Shown here: piece by piece, positions 35,573 to 47,425 of the stretch | Numbering within the stretch: the stretch's first letter is position 1 | How the letters are laid out: every line of letters begins with the position of its first letter | Assembly (NCBI GenBank): GCA_038501195.1 | Contig: JBBPUQ010000009.1 | Coordinates: 2,604,001-2,668,000 of the forward strand | DNA: 64,000 nucleotides | Direction of reading: 5' to 3' | DNA from: Nemania diffusa | Taxonomy: Eukaryota > Ascomycota > Sordariomycetes > Xylariales > Xylariaceae | Translations under genes and position numbers: made by a program | The notes under the pieces: model-generated | Databases searched by the model: none | Told to the model about the DNA's origin: nothing | The model's input: the letters and a program-made list of their open reading frames with translations, nothing else

Positions 35573-36419
35573 GTGTACCCACACAACCTGACCAGTACCC
35601 CCCCTTGATCAACACACCAACACCCAAATCAGGTCAAGGAAGTGGATGCGATCAACAGCGCTAAAACACTAGTACTGGTCGGATAATTTAAAAATAAAAT
35701 AAATAAAGTAATCGATTATCAATGGATTGCTATTTAATATTTTTAACTTAGAAAATTTTATATATAAATAATAATTAAATATTAATCGATTAATAATTAA
35801 TTAATAATTAATATATATTATATATAATATACTATGTTAATATTGAAATATTTTACTATCCCTTTGGGTGCCGTTTCGGCTCCAACGTTGCCAAGCACCG
35901 ACGACAAGGTCTATGCACCCAATAAAAATGATGTATTTAGCAGTACTTCTATTTAAGCAGTATATGCCCATATCTAGGCAGAATTAGAAGTCACTTCACT
36001 AACATTTACACACTGAGTTTACACGTTAAAATGTTAGTAGGGGTGGTGTGGATACCAGTCGGAGGTTCAATGTTGTTGGAGCCGAAACGGCACCCAAAGG
36101 GATAATCGATTAATAATCGATTGCAGTAAAATATTTTTAACTTAAGCAAAATTTATATATAAATAATAATCGATTAATTATTAATTAATAAATATTATAT
36201 TATATATATATATTTTTAAAAAAAATAACTTTTATATATATATTTATTAATTGTGAATTAATTGTTAATCGATTATTAATTGATTAACTATTTAATAAAA
36301 ATATTTCAACTTTACTAGTAGTGGTCGGATGGGGCGGCTCTCTTATTTTCTATTGGCTGTTTTTTAGCACTGTAGGTATGTGGGGGTAGGGGGGTACTGG
36401 TCGGGTTGTCAGGCCCCTC
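35573..36419. mobile_element. hAT-like non-autonomous element, AT-rich, carrying a nested MITE
   Basis: An 847-bp block bounded by imperfect inverted repeats of about 31 bp whose inner part is nearly perfect (ACAACC.GACCAGTACCCCCC on the left and its complement on the right). It is flanked by the 9-bp direct repeat GTATGTCTC (35564-35572 and 36420-36428). The interior is extremely AT-rich with many ATTAATCGATTAAT-like palindromes, and it has no coding frame. Extra copies of the ACTGGTCGG motif at about 35673-35684 and 36317-36330 suggest a composite or repeatedly inserted element. The AT richness fits old RIP-type decay. Confidence 0.75.
35859..36102. mobile_element. Nested Tc1/mariner-like MITE
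   Basis: A 244-bp element inside the larger one. Its terminal inverted repeats are about 29 bp and perfect, starting TCCCTTTGGGTGCCGTTTCG, and TA dinucleotides lie immediately outside both ends (35857-35858 and 36103-36104). TA duplication is the hallmark of Tc1/mariner insertion. It has near-normal base composition, unlike the AT-rich host element, so it inserted later. Confidence 0.8.
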
Positions 36420-36428
36420 GTATGTCTC

Positions 36429-36958
36429 AGCTTCGCAAGACCCAGATCAGAGCCTGCTCTTTTTCTTTGTAACGCTTGTCGGAACATATGGTGTCAAAAG
36501 TTTGGAGCTACACAGGTAATTTCGTGTTGGAGTGGTCTTAGTCCCAAATCCACACTTCTCTCGCTTCAGTGTATACTCTCTACATCATATACTTGGGGGT
36601 TCCGCTTCTCATCGTCGTCTTAATTGATGCGGATGGTGTCGATCCAGAGTGTCCTTGTCTAGCGTAGCAACTAGAGATACTTGAACGTCAGTGCCGATCC
36701 CCTCTTCGCCCTTTTTTTGTTAGTCTTACCATTTCCCCATTTCCCTCAATCTTCAAGGTGTAGTCTGTGGGCAGCACCATGCGTTTCATGTAAGGGTTTT
36801 TATATATAGTTTATATTCGGTATAGAGTAATTTAAGTACATGCTAAAACGATTTAAGAAATCCCCGATGTATGAGTAATACAAGTAAGCCTCCGATCTAA
36901 AGAACACGGCATTTTAAACGAGGTAGAAAGAAAATAAGCGAGAGTCATTCGAGCGATA
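36429..36958. other. Spacer downstream of the PKS
   Basis: About 530 bp between the transposon block and the PKS stop codon. It holds the PKS 3' end. No gene seen. Confidence 0.5.
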
Positions 36959-39900
36959 CTATTCCAGAGCATCGCGTATCAGGTCAGCTAAAGCTTCTGC
37001 GTGTGGACGTTTCTATAATCACATATTAGACTTGGTATTCATGCGCCATGGCATGATAGGTTATGATTGCGTGAACTCACCAGCATTGAAAAATGGTTCG
37101 CGCCGTGGATGCGGCCAATTACGATCTCTCCGTCAGGGAACAGTTTCTCCCACCCGTTACCAGAGAAATCCGACCTCCGCTCAGTGAGGAACTTCATGCC
37201 CTCCGTATCGTCAGGATGCGGAGCTAAGCGCGGAACCCCCGGCGCGTCCATCACGCTTTCGCACGCCCATATTATCGTGACTTTGGGGCATTCCTCTGGC
37301 AGCAGGGGATCGGCCCAGTAGTCGTGTAATACGTCGATAGTCGCATTGAAATGTGGGATGAGCCAAGCGGGCTTGGAGTTTGTCGCCCCTGCTTTCACAT
37401 TGCCGCCGCCAAATAGGCTTAAGGAATCGCAGAACTCATAGAAATGTGCCGGCAGTCGATCTAGGCCGGTAGGTGTGGGCGAGTCGATCAGCGTTAGACT
37501 CAAGACTTGTTCGCCCTGGTCGCAAAGGAGCTGTGTCGCTCGATATGCCAATATGCCTCCTGCTGACCAACCGCCGAGGTCATAAGGCCCGTTAGGCTGT
37601 CGACGGCGAAGCTCTGTTAGGTAGCTCTCGACAAGATCGTCAAGCGCACATAGGCGCATGTCTTCCGGGGTCTTGAGGAATGGGGAGTTCAGCGCGACGA
37701 CACAGACATCTTGGCCGAGTCGGGGAATCGATGAGTAAGATGTGGCAGAGCCGGACCCATCGGGGAATAAGAACAAAGTTTTCTTTGCCGTCTTTGAAAA
37801 CCCCTGAAGTACGACCGATGTAGCAGGAGGTACCGGGTGGCCACCTCCAGTTTGTGCAGATCTCAGGGATTCGGGCGACGCGGGGCGAATACCAATGTTG
37901 TAGCTAGCCTTTGAATCGAGCGCTGGTAACTCTTCAGCGTCTGAAATATCGGTTGGTGGGGTAGCGGTGGCATCCATATCCGGCGTCACACAAACGAAAC
38001 TGTCGTCTGAAGCATTCCCGCCGAGATAGGCCTTCAAGTCTGCAACAGTTGGACAGTCAACTAATAGAGAGTCGGTAGGCTCGTCGAGGTCGAGCTCTTC
38101 TCGAAATCGGCTGACGATGACGAGGGAAAGAAGAGAATCGACGCCAATATCCCCAAAGTAAGTCTCATCAGTCAAGTCTGATTCTGCAACTCCACTCTCC
38201 TCGGATATAATTTGGAGAGCACGACCGGCGTCAATAGTAGATGATACCACAGGCATATCTATGATGGTAGGCTCATCGACTTTGACGGCGGGGATCTTCT
38301 CGATCTGCTCGATCTGTATAGTGGGAGTTTGTACAGCTTGGATCGGGTGAGCTTGCTCGATCGACGGGACATCAACAACAGCATTTCCGTCGAGTACGAC
38401 CTTGAGCTCGCCCACCGTCAAAGAATCAGTGAATAGAGAGTCATAGTCCAAATCCAGATCTAATTCTTCACGGAATCGGGCCGTGATTGCTAGGGCAAGG
38501 AGAGAATCCACCCCTATATCACCGAAGAGGCTATCGTCAGTGAGATCCTCAACAGCTACACCGCTCTCGTCCGAAATGATATCTAGTGCCCTGGGCGCTT
38601 TCAAGTCGATCGATGTCGGAGGACTGGGAGCTATTGGAGCAGGTGTGACGCTAACTACTTCTACCTTCTTTGTAAGGGTGACTGTAGGTGTTGATGGGAT
38701 TGGCTTAGGCGGCGCCTTCTGAGACTTCACGCCGCTTTCTACAGATAGGATGACCTGTAAGACACGGCGGGGAACACCTTGGATCTGTAAAAGTGTCAGT
38801 AGAATTCTCCGAAAGAGAATATCTTAATGGGTGACAAACCGCGATTTTCTGGAAGGCAGCAACGATTTTCTCGCCATCAAACACAACAACATCGCCGTAC
38901 CACAACTTATTCTCCCCTTCTTTCATCTGCGTATACGTTTGATACTCCTTAGTGAAGTCGATCGGTTCGAATATTTGAAGTGAGCCCCAGCCGTGGTTCA
39001 TGAACACTTCAGCATCCAAATCTGTACGGTCGTTGCAATTCACTGCATTCCTGTGTTAGCGATTATCATAATCAACGACAGTCGAATCATGTAGGCAGGG
39101 TAATGCTAGCCGGAGTGAGGTATGATGCAAAACACTTACTAGCAAATCCACAGGACTGCGTAAAGGCATCGATGATCGCAGGGTGTGTCTGGAAGTCGCC
39201 CTCCTGCTTGACGGTTCCGAAGCTTAAGCGACTCGAAGCCTCCAACGTCGTGCTATTCAAAACGATCTCATCGATAGCCTTGTAGTCCTCATGAAACTGG
39301 GCCAGAGGACGAATCATCCGGTATACCATCGCGCGATTGAAACGTGCAGTAGTCTCCGCGGCGATGCCCTGTCTCAGACCTTGCATGCGTCGTTTCACGT
39401 CAAAGCTTTGGCTTTGGAGTTTCTGAAGTAGTTCCCTATCTTCGAACCGAATGACACATTCGGCATGCTTCTGCGGTCGTCCCTTAGTCTGTGCAGCATG
39501 GCTGTTAGTTACTATAATTCTAGACATACGAATCGAGTCGCGTGCAGGGGGAGGATTGCAATCTTACATCAACTGTGGTAAATATGACGCGCGCTGTATT
39601 CGATGTCCAGTCCGCCTCTGCCTCGGCTCGAAGCGGCTGCGGTCCCTTGGGCTTTGCGATTAGTGCCTTGGAGACTACCATGTCAGACACATCGACGAGC
39701 TTGTCAGTCAGAAGAGGCCTATAACGCTCAAGGAGATAAGTTCCCATAGTCAGTGCCATCTCTGCGTATACAGAGGGTGTGCACAGTGGTATCGCATCCA
39801 CCATATGTCCCTGAACTAACGGGTTCAAGTCTGGCCTTGCCATGTCAGACTCCACGATAAGACGGACCTTATCACCTTCCGCTTTCTCTTCTACAACTCC

Positions 39901-42900
39901 GTGAACTGTAGTATTCTCAAGCTTCGGCGTGTTGCTAATCACTAGTGGAGGATCCCCTTTGCGCAATGACCAGTCGTTGACGTACTGAATCCAATAGTCT
40001 TTCAAGTCCCAGCTATACGAAGGCAAGGAGATGACCTTTTGAGATGCCGGGAACCCTGAATGGTACTCGCGCCAATGCACGTCAGCTCCAGCGCAGTAAA
40101 GCGTTTTCAGCACTTGTGGAAGAACCGTCCATGTAGATGTGTTTCGCCGTGATGTTGCCAAGACCTCCATTCGGGAACCTAGAGTAGCCTTCACCATTCC
40201 TGAGACAGCCGGATGAGGTCCAATCTCGATAAAAGCGCTCTTTTCGGTGATGACCCCGCTGCTAGAAGCGATCTCGAGAGCTCTCATCATGTTTACTGGT
40301 TCCCGGCAGTGGCGAGCCAGGTACTGCGAGTTGAAAGTTCCCACGTCCGTTACGATACTGCCGAGCAATGGGCTTAATATCGGTAGGGTGGGCTTGCCAA
40401 AGGTCGCACCCGCCGCGATCCTCTTGAACTCGGGGAGGATGGCATCCACCTGGGATGAGTGGAAGGCGTACGGCACTTTCAGTAAGGTGGTCTTGATATT
40501 GGCGCTAGACAGCATATCTTGCAAGACTGCAATCCGGGTCTGGGGTCCGGCCAGCACGGTTTCAACAGGCGAGTTGATGCATGCAACCTCGTATTCCGTT
40601 CGTCTGAGAGTACTCGCGATAAGATCTACTGATGCCTTGACAACCAGCATAGAGTGGGTGTTCTGAGAACACAGCCTTTGCAGCAGCTCGGCTCTCTTCC
40701 CCACCAGATATATCGTATCGGCATCTGAGAGCACGCCCGCAGCAGCAAGCGCTGGGTATTCTCCGAGACTGTGGCCGACGACGGCATCCGGACGGATGTT
40801 CCACGAAGCCCAGAGCTTAGTCATCGCCATCTGCATGCAAACGCTTGCTAGCTGAACGACCACCGGAGACTGGGTCGTGATGTCTTCGACCCCGGCGGCG
40901 CCCGCGTCGCGGAAAATGTTCATGATGGACGGGAAGCCCAACTTCTGCCCGATGTGATCGAGTCGCCTGATCTCGCGATGGAATTGGGGGAAGTTCTCAA
41001 GCAACTCCCTTCCCATACCTGGGAATTGGGCACCCTGGCCGGTGAACGTGAAGATTATCTTGGGAGCCATTTTCGCCCGTGTCATGCCAACTTGGTCGCG
41101 AATCGCCGTGTCTATCTGGGAGCGTAAGTCATTTACAGAAGAGCCGCACAGCATGACACGATGGGGATGATGAATGCGTCGCTGGGTGGTGGTGTATGAG
41201 AGCTGACCGAGAGAAACATTAGAGTTGCGTTCGAGGAACTCCTTCAAGGCTTTCAGATTGCCCTGAAGAGCAAGACCATTTTTAGCTGAGATGGCCACGA
41301 GATGGTTGGTCCGCGAATCCGGGGCACTGAGGAAATCATCAGGGGTTGATGGCGCATCTTCGAGCAGAAGCGCCGTGTTACCCCCCGCCGCGCTGAAATT
41401 GTTCACAAATGCGCGGCGAGCCTTAGAAGTGGCCGTTTCTCGCTTCCACTCAACGGCTTTCAAGGGGATTTTGACTCCGCGCTCAGCCAGGTCCGTGGGG
41501 AATTTTCGGTTGATTTGGGTCTTTATACCACAGTGCGGAGGAATCACATTGTTCTTCATCATTAGCATGACCTTGATAAGACTCGAAACTCCCGAAGACG
41601 CTTCACCGTGCCCAATGTTACTCTTCAGAGATGATAGATGGACAGGAGTCGATCGGTTGCCTCCAGATGGCGCAAAGACATCCAATACACTCGACATTTC
41701 GGAAGCGTCTCCGGCTTGTGTTCCAGTGCCGTGCATCTCTACGTAACTAACACTAGACGCATCCACGGCACTCTGGTTGAGGATTTTCTTGAAGATAGTG
41801 CGTTGCGCCTCCGTATGCGGTCGCGTAATCGATTCGGCTTCGGCAGAGTGGTTAGTGTATGCCCCCAATATCACACCGAGAATGGGGTCTTTATCGGCTA
41901 CAGCATCCTCGAGGCGTTTGAGTATCACAGTGCCAACTCCTTCTCCACGACAGTAGCCATCTGCCGAGTCATCGAATGTTTTGCAATTTCCCGTACGCGA
42001 TAGAAAGTGCCCGCGATCCAAACCCGCGGTAAAATCTGGGTTCGTGAGGACATTGGTCCCGCCAGCGATAGCCGTGTCAATGTCGCTATGCCAAAGTGCA
42101 TTGCATGCAAGGTGAATAGCGGCGAGACTGGATGAGCAGGCGGTGTCTACAGCATAGCTAGGGCCGCTGAATTTGAAGAAGTAATTGATCCTTCCCGGAA
42201 TAAAAGCCCTGTTCCCGCCGGGAATGAAGTACGTGTCGATATTCTGGGCGCTGTTGGTTTCCATCCAGTCATTACTAGTAACACCGTAGAAGACTCCGAC
42301 TCTGTCTCGTCTGGTTGACGGGGTCGCATCGGGAACGATTCCAGCTTGCTCTATTGCTTCATATGCAGTCATTAGAGCAAGTCGTTGAGCCGGGTCGATT
42401 TGTGGCGCTTCACGGGGCGAGATGTTGAAAAACCTGGCGTCAAAAGCGGCCGGGTTGTCGAGCCAACATCCAAAAGGGGTCGCAGATGTATTTTTTGAGG
42501 TGCCAGAGCTCTCAACATGAGTCTTTGCGTTCCAGCGCAGTGGTGGTACCTCTTTATGAACATCGAGTCCTTGGTATAGAAGGTCCCAAAAGGCATCGTT
42601 ACCGTCGGCACCGGGGAACCTTCCAGACATACCCACAATAGCTATTTTAGATCGCTTCCCGTTGCTATCCTCACTAGCCAGGTTTTCATGGGCCAAGTTC
42701 TCTGTCACAGAGGGCAACATCAATCTCTCAATAGGCGTCTGTCTTAGCGCTGTATAGATCAAATGGTGAGCCCCGGTGGCAATCGGGACAATCTCAAAAG
42801 CCGTAGGATCTTGTTCTCGAACCCAAGTCTGTATCATTTGAAGACTTTCATCCCAGTTGATCTTGTCAAGCAAGATCTGTGTCAATGCATCTCTGAGAAG

Positions 42901-43896
42901 CAATTTGAACCTTGTTGTTCTTATAACCTTTCCACTACTCGATAAAATAGGGGTTCTGTTCGGTAGATCAGCCAGATTCTTAATGGGAAGGCCGTGTAGG
43001 ATGTCATCGATATCCCCCTGGGAGAAGAGATGGGGAGCATGGTATGGGGCATAGATCGGTATCTCTTTGCACTTAAGTCTTCGAAAGGATTCGGACTCTC
43101 TTAGGCGTTGCAGAGAACGCGGTGGACCACTGATAGTAACACCATTTGGCGCCTGTGCGCTGATAAATGGCAATGCGGTAAACGGCAGTGTCTAATAAGT
43201 CTTTGTGTAAGTTGCAAGGAGAAGGATGCAGCTAGAAATCTGGCTTGTTCTTACATTTTCAACGGCGCAAAAGTTGCGCAGCGCTGCGTGCACGCCACTG
43301 CCAACAACGACCATAGACCATGGTTGAGGCAGAGTACCTGGCGTCTCGACGAGATTTCCAACTTCCGCAACAGAAACTCCAACGCGGAATGCGACTCTCA
43401 CAGCCATGGTGGCCAATGGAAGCAGCTCAAGGGAACCTTGACTGCAGCTCACTGCAGCGGCAGCCAATGTTCCCGTGCAGAGGCCCAGTATACGGCTGGT
43501 TTGCGGTGAGGGCAAGGCATGGCCATGTTCTCTGAGAACCCCGTTAGTTTACCAAAGCTGTACTACTTCATCAGAGTCTCAGTCGTATTCCACGTACCCT
43601 ATAAATATTCCGAGCTGGTATAAGCATGCGACGGCCATCTCAATAGCAATAAATCGCCCACTCTCGGTATTTTTCCACAGCAAAAGGTCTTCGATGTTTG
43701 TGAAACGGGGGAGCTGGTTTCGAGTTTGAGTCGGAAGTCGGTAAATTTCCTCACGTATAGCTCCGTAACCCATTTCGAGGAAGCCGTTTACCAATGCATT
43801 GTTCCTCAGTTGCAGTAGTTTTCCCATGTGCTGCTGCACATCATAAGTTTGATCTCCGAAGAGATACAACTTCGCAGTGTTCTCCTTCGCATCCAT
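36959..43896 (-). CDS. Non-reducing polyketide synthase, SAT-KS-AT-PT-ACP-ACP-TE
   Basis: Seven exons: 43896-43598, 43531-43255, 43191-39568, 39488-39140, 39042-38840, 38784-37081 and 37012-36959. The protein is 2169 aa with agreeing phases. Domains: SAT with Cys118 (GLCTGT) and His243; KS from about 375 with Cys544 (VDTACSSS) and the HGTGTQAGD and KSNIGHGEA motifs; malonyl-AT with Ser about 1001 (GHSLGEY); product template with His about 1321 (QGHMVDAIP) and Asp about 1507 (HPAIIDAF); two ACPs with phosphopantetheine serines at about 1678 and 1801 (both GDIGVDSLL), each followed by a linker; and a Claisen/thioesterase with Ser about 1991 (GGWSAGG) and the HGANHF histidine. The 54-nt last exon gives the usual LADLIRDALE end. 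No KR, DH, ER or CMeT is present. Expected function: building an unreduced aromatic polyketide from malonyl-CoA in the cytosol, with cyclisation set by PT and release by TE. Confidence 0.95.
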
Positions 43897-44648
43897 CTTG
43901 AAACTCTATAATCTAAATGATGATTTTACAAGAAAAAATAGTAATTGAAGGGAATGAAGAGATATTCGATCCCAGTCTTCTACAGATCAGTTGTCGAAAA
44001 GGGATTCCATCTCGTCTATATACATACAACGTCAATATACGTATGTTATATCTACAAGTCTGCTGTTCACTCAAGATAGTCAATCTATTTTTAGAATTAG
44101 ATTCTACCTGATATGTCGTCGCATATAGTTGAAAAGCGCTAACGTTGCGATGCCCACTCGCTCGGGTCCTATGCGCCGTCGTGATTCTATTACTTGTTAG
44201 CACTATCATTAACGGGGACTCATCATCGGGATTACACCTTCGGGTCATATTTTGTTTCGCGCGCCTTCAAAATATCATGGCGAACCTTTTAGCTAATCCT
44301 CGCCACGTGGTTTTTGACGAAGGATCAAACGTGCTGACAGGGAGGGTCCTCCTCCGGGAAATCCCACGATCTCGGCCACCGTAACACGAACCCAAATTGT
44401 GGAACTTTTGCCCGCGGCAAGCTTCAATCTGAAGTGACTTGATGAGTAGAGATTCATGTTCTAGTAAGATTGATCTAGAGCATTAATAGATTTTTAACGC
44501 TATATTTGTACGCAACACGTAATATCATGCTCTAACGTATATGTCTATGTATTATAAGTTTGTTTTTAAAAAGAAGCACCGTGACGTTTTATTTTTCGTA
44601 AGTCATTTGATTGTGAAGATCTAGTAAGCTAGTAATCACGCAGACAAG
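43897..44648. promoter_or_regulatory. Bidirectional promoter between PKS and SDR
   Basis: A 752-bp region between the divergent start codons of the PKS and the dehydrogenase. It should hold the shared control elements. I could not find a perfect TCG-N5-CGA (AflR-type) site by eye. Partial TCG and CGG half-sites are scattered at about 44155-44165, 44225-44245 and 44370-44382. Confidence 0.5.
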
Positions 44649-45813
44649 ATGAGTTTAATCAATACTGCAAGCTTGTTCAAGATAGACGGCCTCGTTGCTG
44701 TCATCACTGGGGGTGGTACTGGTAAGAGTATTCTTCATATGACTTGTCCTTTTCCGTCACTTACAGTGTGTTCAGGTATTGGGTTGATGATGGCGAAAGC
44801 ATTGGCCTTTAACGGGGCAGCAAAAGTGTACATTATTGGGCGGAGGGCCGACAAACTAGCTGAGGCTGCTGCCCTCCACCCCAGGTAAGCATGTCCTCTT
44901 GTAAGTAACTTGATGATGTACTAAGACACGCAGTATCAAACCCCTTGTTGGAGACATAACATCTCAAGATGATCTCAAGCGCCTCGCGGCTCAAGTCCAA
45001 CAAGAGTCTGGCTACATTAATCTCCTCATCACCAATGCAGGGATGACCGGTCCTGGACGTAAGAATATATCCTTCGCGGCTTTAAATTGTATCATTATTC
45101 TACACTTGAAGCACGGATGACCCCAAGCGGGTATCAGAAGCCTTATATGGTCATGAACAGATGCTAACCTCCAGGGTGATAGTCGAGTCTTTGAAACAGC
45201 GCCACACTCTCAAGGAATTTGTTGAGCATGCCTGGGCATCACCAATGAGTAAGCTGAATGATGTCTACGAGCTGAACTGCACGGCATTGCTGTATACCGT
45301 CCTCGCCTTTCTCGAGCTTCTCGACGAAGGAAACAAGCGAAATACGGGTCTACCCAAGAGCCAGGTTATCGCCACTGCGAGCACTGCCAGCTTCTTGAGG
45401 AACCCCCGCGCCGGATTTGCCTACACGAGCAGCAAAGCTGCTGTCGTGAGCCTAATCAAGAGTTTATCGACTTTCTGCGTGCCATGGGGAATCCGCTTTA
45501 ATGCCATCGCCGCAGGACGTAAGCGCTCTCTTGCCATTTCCCTGGATTAGGTTTCATACTGACACGAATGGTTACAGTTTTCCCGTCGGATCTTGCAGCG
45601 CCGCTGTATAACCCCTTCCGGATCAACAAAAACATTCCGATTACTCAAGAGGGCGCATTTTCTCGGGCCTACCAGCCAGCAGAGAGAGCTGGGTCGGAAG
45701 AGGACATGGCTGGAATCATCTTATATCTCGTCAGCCGAGCCGGGGCTTTCGTTAATGGAAGTGTAATGTTGCTAGATGGCGGTAAAGTGGCGACCATGCC
45801 TGCTACATACTGA
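44649..45813 (+). CDS. Short-chain dehydrogenase/reductase (SDR)
   Basis: Five exons: 44649-44721, 44776-44884, 44934-45058, 45138-45518 and 45578-45813. The protein is 307 aa. The cofactor motif TGGGTGIG is created across intron 1. NAG (in LLITNAGMTGPG), an active-site Ser in ATASTASF, and the YTSSK Tyr/Lys pair are present, as is the usual end LVSRAGAFVNGSVMLLDGG. This makes it a classical, catalytically complete SDR that probably uses NADP(H). It is divergent from the PKS and close to it, so it is likely a pathway ketoreductase or dehydrogenase. The acceptor of intron 3 (45137) was chosen because it keeps the phase. An alternative acceptor at 45111 does not. Confidence 0.85.
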
Positions 45814-46132
45814 AGAGATCGTTCGCTGCTTGATTTATTATACAAATCATTTACGAAAATCAACGAGAAAGATACTACGTTCTTCACGGCCGCTCTTTCA
45901 ATTATAATCTCTAATCAAAAAAAAAAAAATTAATCAACGTAGACTATAACTCTTAGGTGGAGTTAAGTTCAGTTGCGCACGTCTCACGAAAAAGGGTTTA
46001 GATGTTGAACATCTTAATGAAAGGTTTTCTCGGGCATTGTAATCCAATAATTTGAAGTGTTGGGTTTTTGCTCGCTAATAATTATGTTCATAATAATCTA
46101 AGAGACTTTAAAGCAAATCGCACACTAGGTAT
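45814..46132. other. Spacer between convergent SDR and regulator genes
   Basis: About 320 bp with a poly-A run (45918-45929). It contains the 3' ends of both genes. No gene seen. Confidence 0.5.
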
Positions 46133-47425
46133 CTAAAAGCTTGCGGTATCCTCTAACATCCTCATCCGAGATTTGATTTCCTTCACTGTCGTCGAAAGTT
46201 CACTACGTAACCAACCTCCCAGACTTGTATAAAGACTATCAACGCTACTAGCCGTATTCGAGCCGCCTAGGCCTTGTGATGTAAAGTGGTCTATTAAGGT
46301 GGAGGCCTTTTTAAGTTCGCTTAGTACGAGATGGGATCTTAAGGTGGCCTGTACAGCTTGATCGTCGATTTTGAAAGCGCCCATCGTCAGCTGCATAGGC
46401 TCTACTACAAAGCCTGTTGTTCGAGATAGCGTTGGGATATCATCCGCTGGACTTGCGCTCGCCGCGGTGGTGTTGGTGGCGGGCGCGGACATAGCGTCAG
46501 CCGGGGTAGTGTTGGGACACCACGATTTCTTGCAGCCTACCGCCTGTTGGTACCAAACTAGGATGCGAGAAATGATCGAGGCGTATAGCATAGCTAGGTG
46601 AGGCGATCTTCGACACGAACAACTCAAGAGCTTAGTCAGACGATCGATGGCGTTTCTGTTCAAGTGGAGAACCCGGTCTAATTGAGCCGAGCCGGTGTCT
46701 AGATCAGATGGCGAGGCAACGGCTAAGCGACTAAAATCTCCATGGCCTAGCCCTAGACGAAGTAAGATCTCGTAGGACTCCCGGTGACAGTTATGGCTAG
46801 TATGACTAGCTGCTGAGTCGTCGGAGGCACCTTGTGAGCTTCCCCGATCTACAGAGTCATGATCGGAGTTAGAAGTTGGAGGAGTATCAAAGCCGAATGC
46901 CAAGGTGTCGGATTGAAGCCATTGATCGAGTGAGAGTGGCGGGAAGAGACCAGAATCGAACCCTTCGTGATAGGGCGCATCCGTCATTGCGAAGTCATCG
47001 ACGTCGGGAAAGAAGAGAAAGTCGTTTCTCGCGCGGGGCATTTCTGAGATGCCCGGCGGAGTAGGGAGAACTGAGAGCGCATCCTGGCGGTCCACCGACG
47101 GCAGCGGCCGATCCTTGGCGGCGCCAATGGTCTTCCGAGGCGGCTTGCCATACTTGCGCGACACACCATAAACACAGACGCTGCCTAGCGACAGACAGCG
47201 CGAACAATGCGGCTGTCTGCGGTCGCATTTCACTTTGGCGCTGCCGCAGGCATCACACGACGAGCGCAGCTTGGGCACCTTCATGCTGGGGTACGGGAAC
47301 GGGGACGGGGTTGAGGTCGGGGTTGAGGTGGTGGTCGCGGTTGCGGTTGACCCGAGACTTGAAGCGAGAGCCGACAGTGTTGACGAAGTCGTTGAGGACT
47401 CCGGTTGCTCAGAGGCGCAGTCCAT
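46133..47425 (-). CDS. AflR-like Zn2Cys6 transcription factor
   Basis: A single exon encoding 430 aa from the ATG at 47425. A Ser/Thr/Pro-rich leader (about 1-50) precedes a binuclear zinc cluster, C-x2-C-x6-C-x6-C-x2-C-x6-C (about residues 57-84, starting SCDACGSAKVKC), and then the basic linker SRKYGKPPRK typical of AflR-type factors. The C-terminal half has the AflR-domain features: a His/Cys-rich CHRESYEILLRLG segment, CSCRRSPHLAMLYASIISRIL, and a late LRSHLVLSELKKASTLIDHF helix. AflR-type proteins are nuclear, pathway-specific activators of non-reducing PKS clusters. It is placed convergent to the SDR and 2.2 kb from the PKS start, so it is the likely cluster regulator. Confidence 0.9.
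   Translation of the reverse strand: MDCASEQPESSTTSSTLSALASSLGSTATATTTSTPTSTPSPFPYPSMKVPKLRSSCDACGSAKVKCDRRQPHCSRCLSLGSVCVYGVSRKYGKPPRKTIGAAKDRPLPSVDRQDALSVLPTPPGISEMPRARNDFLFFPDVDDFAMTDAPYHEGFDSGLFPPLSLDQWLQSDTLAFGFDTPPTSNSDHDSVDRGSSQGASDDSAASHTSHNCHRESYEILLRLGLGHGDFSRLAVASPSDLDTGSAQLDRVLHLNRNAIDRLTKLLSCSCRRSPHLAMLYASIISRILVWYQQAVGCKKSWCPNTTPADAMSAPATNTTAASASPADDIPTLSRTTGFVVEPMQLTMGAFKIDDQAVQATLRSHLVLSELKKASTLIDHFTSQGLGGSNTASSVDSLYTSLGGWLRSELSTTVKEIKSRMRMLEDTASF

Noticed and set aside
37067..37321. Plus-strand frames opposite the PKS and the giant gene (for example 37067-37321, 40247-40666 and 26216-26506)
   Set aside because: They are antisense to strongly supported coding sequence and contain no domains of their own.
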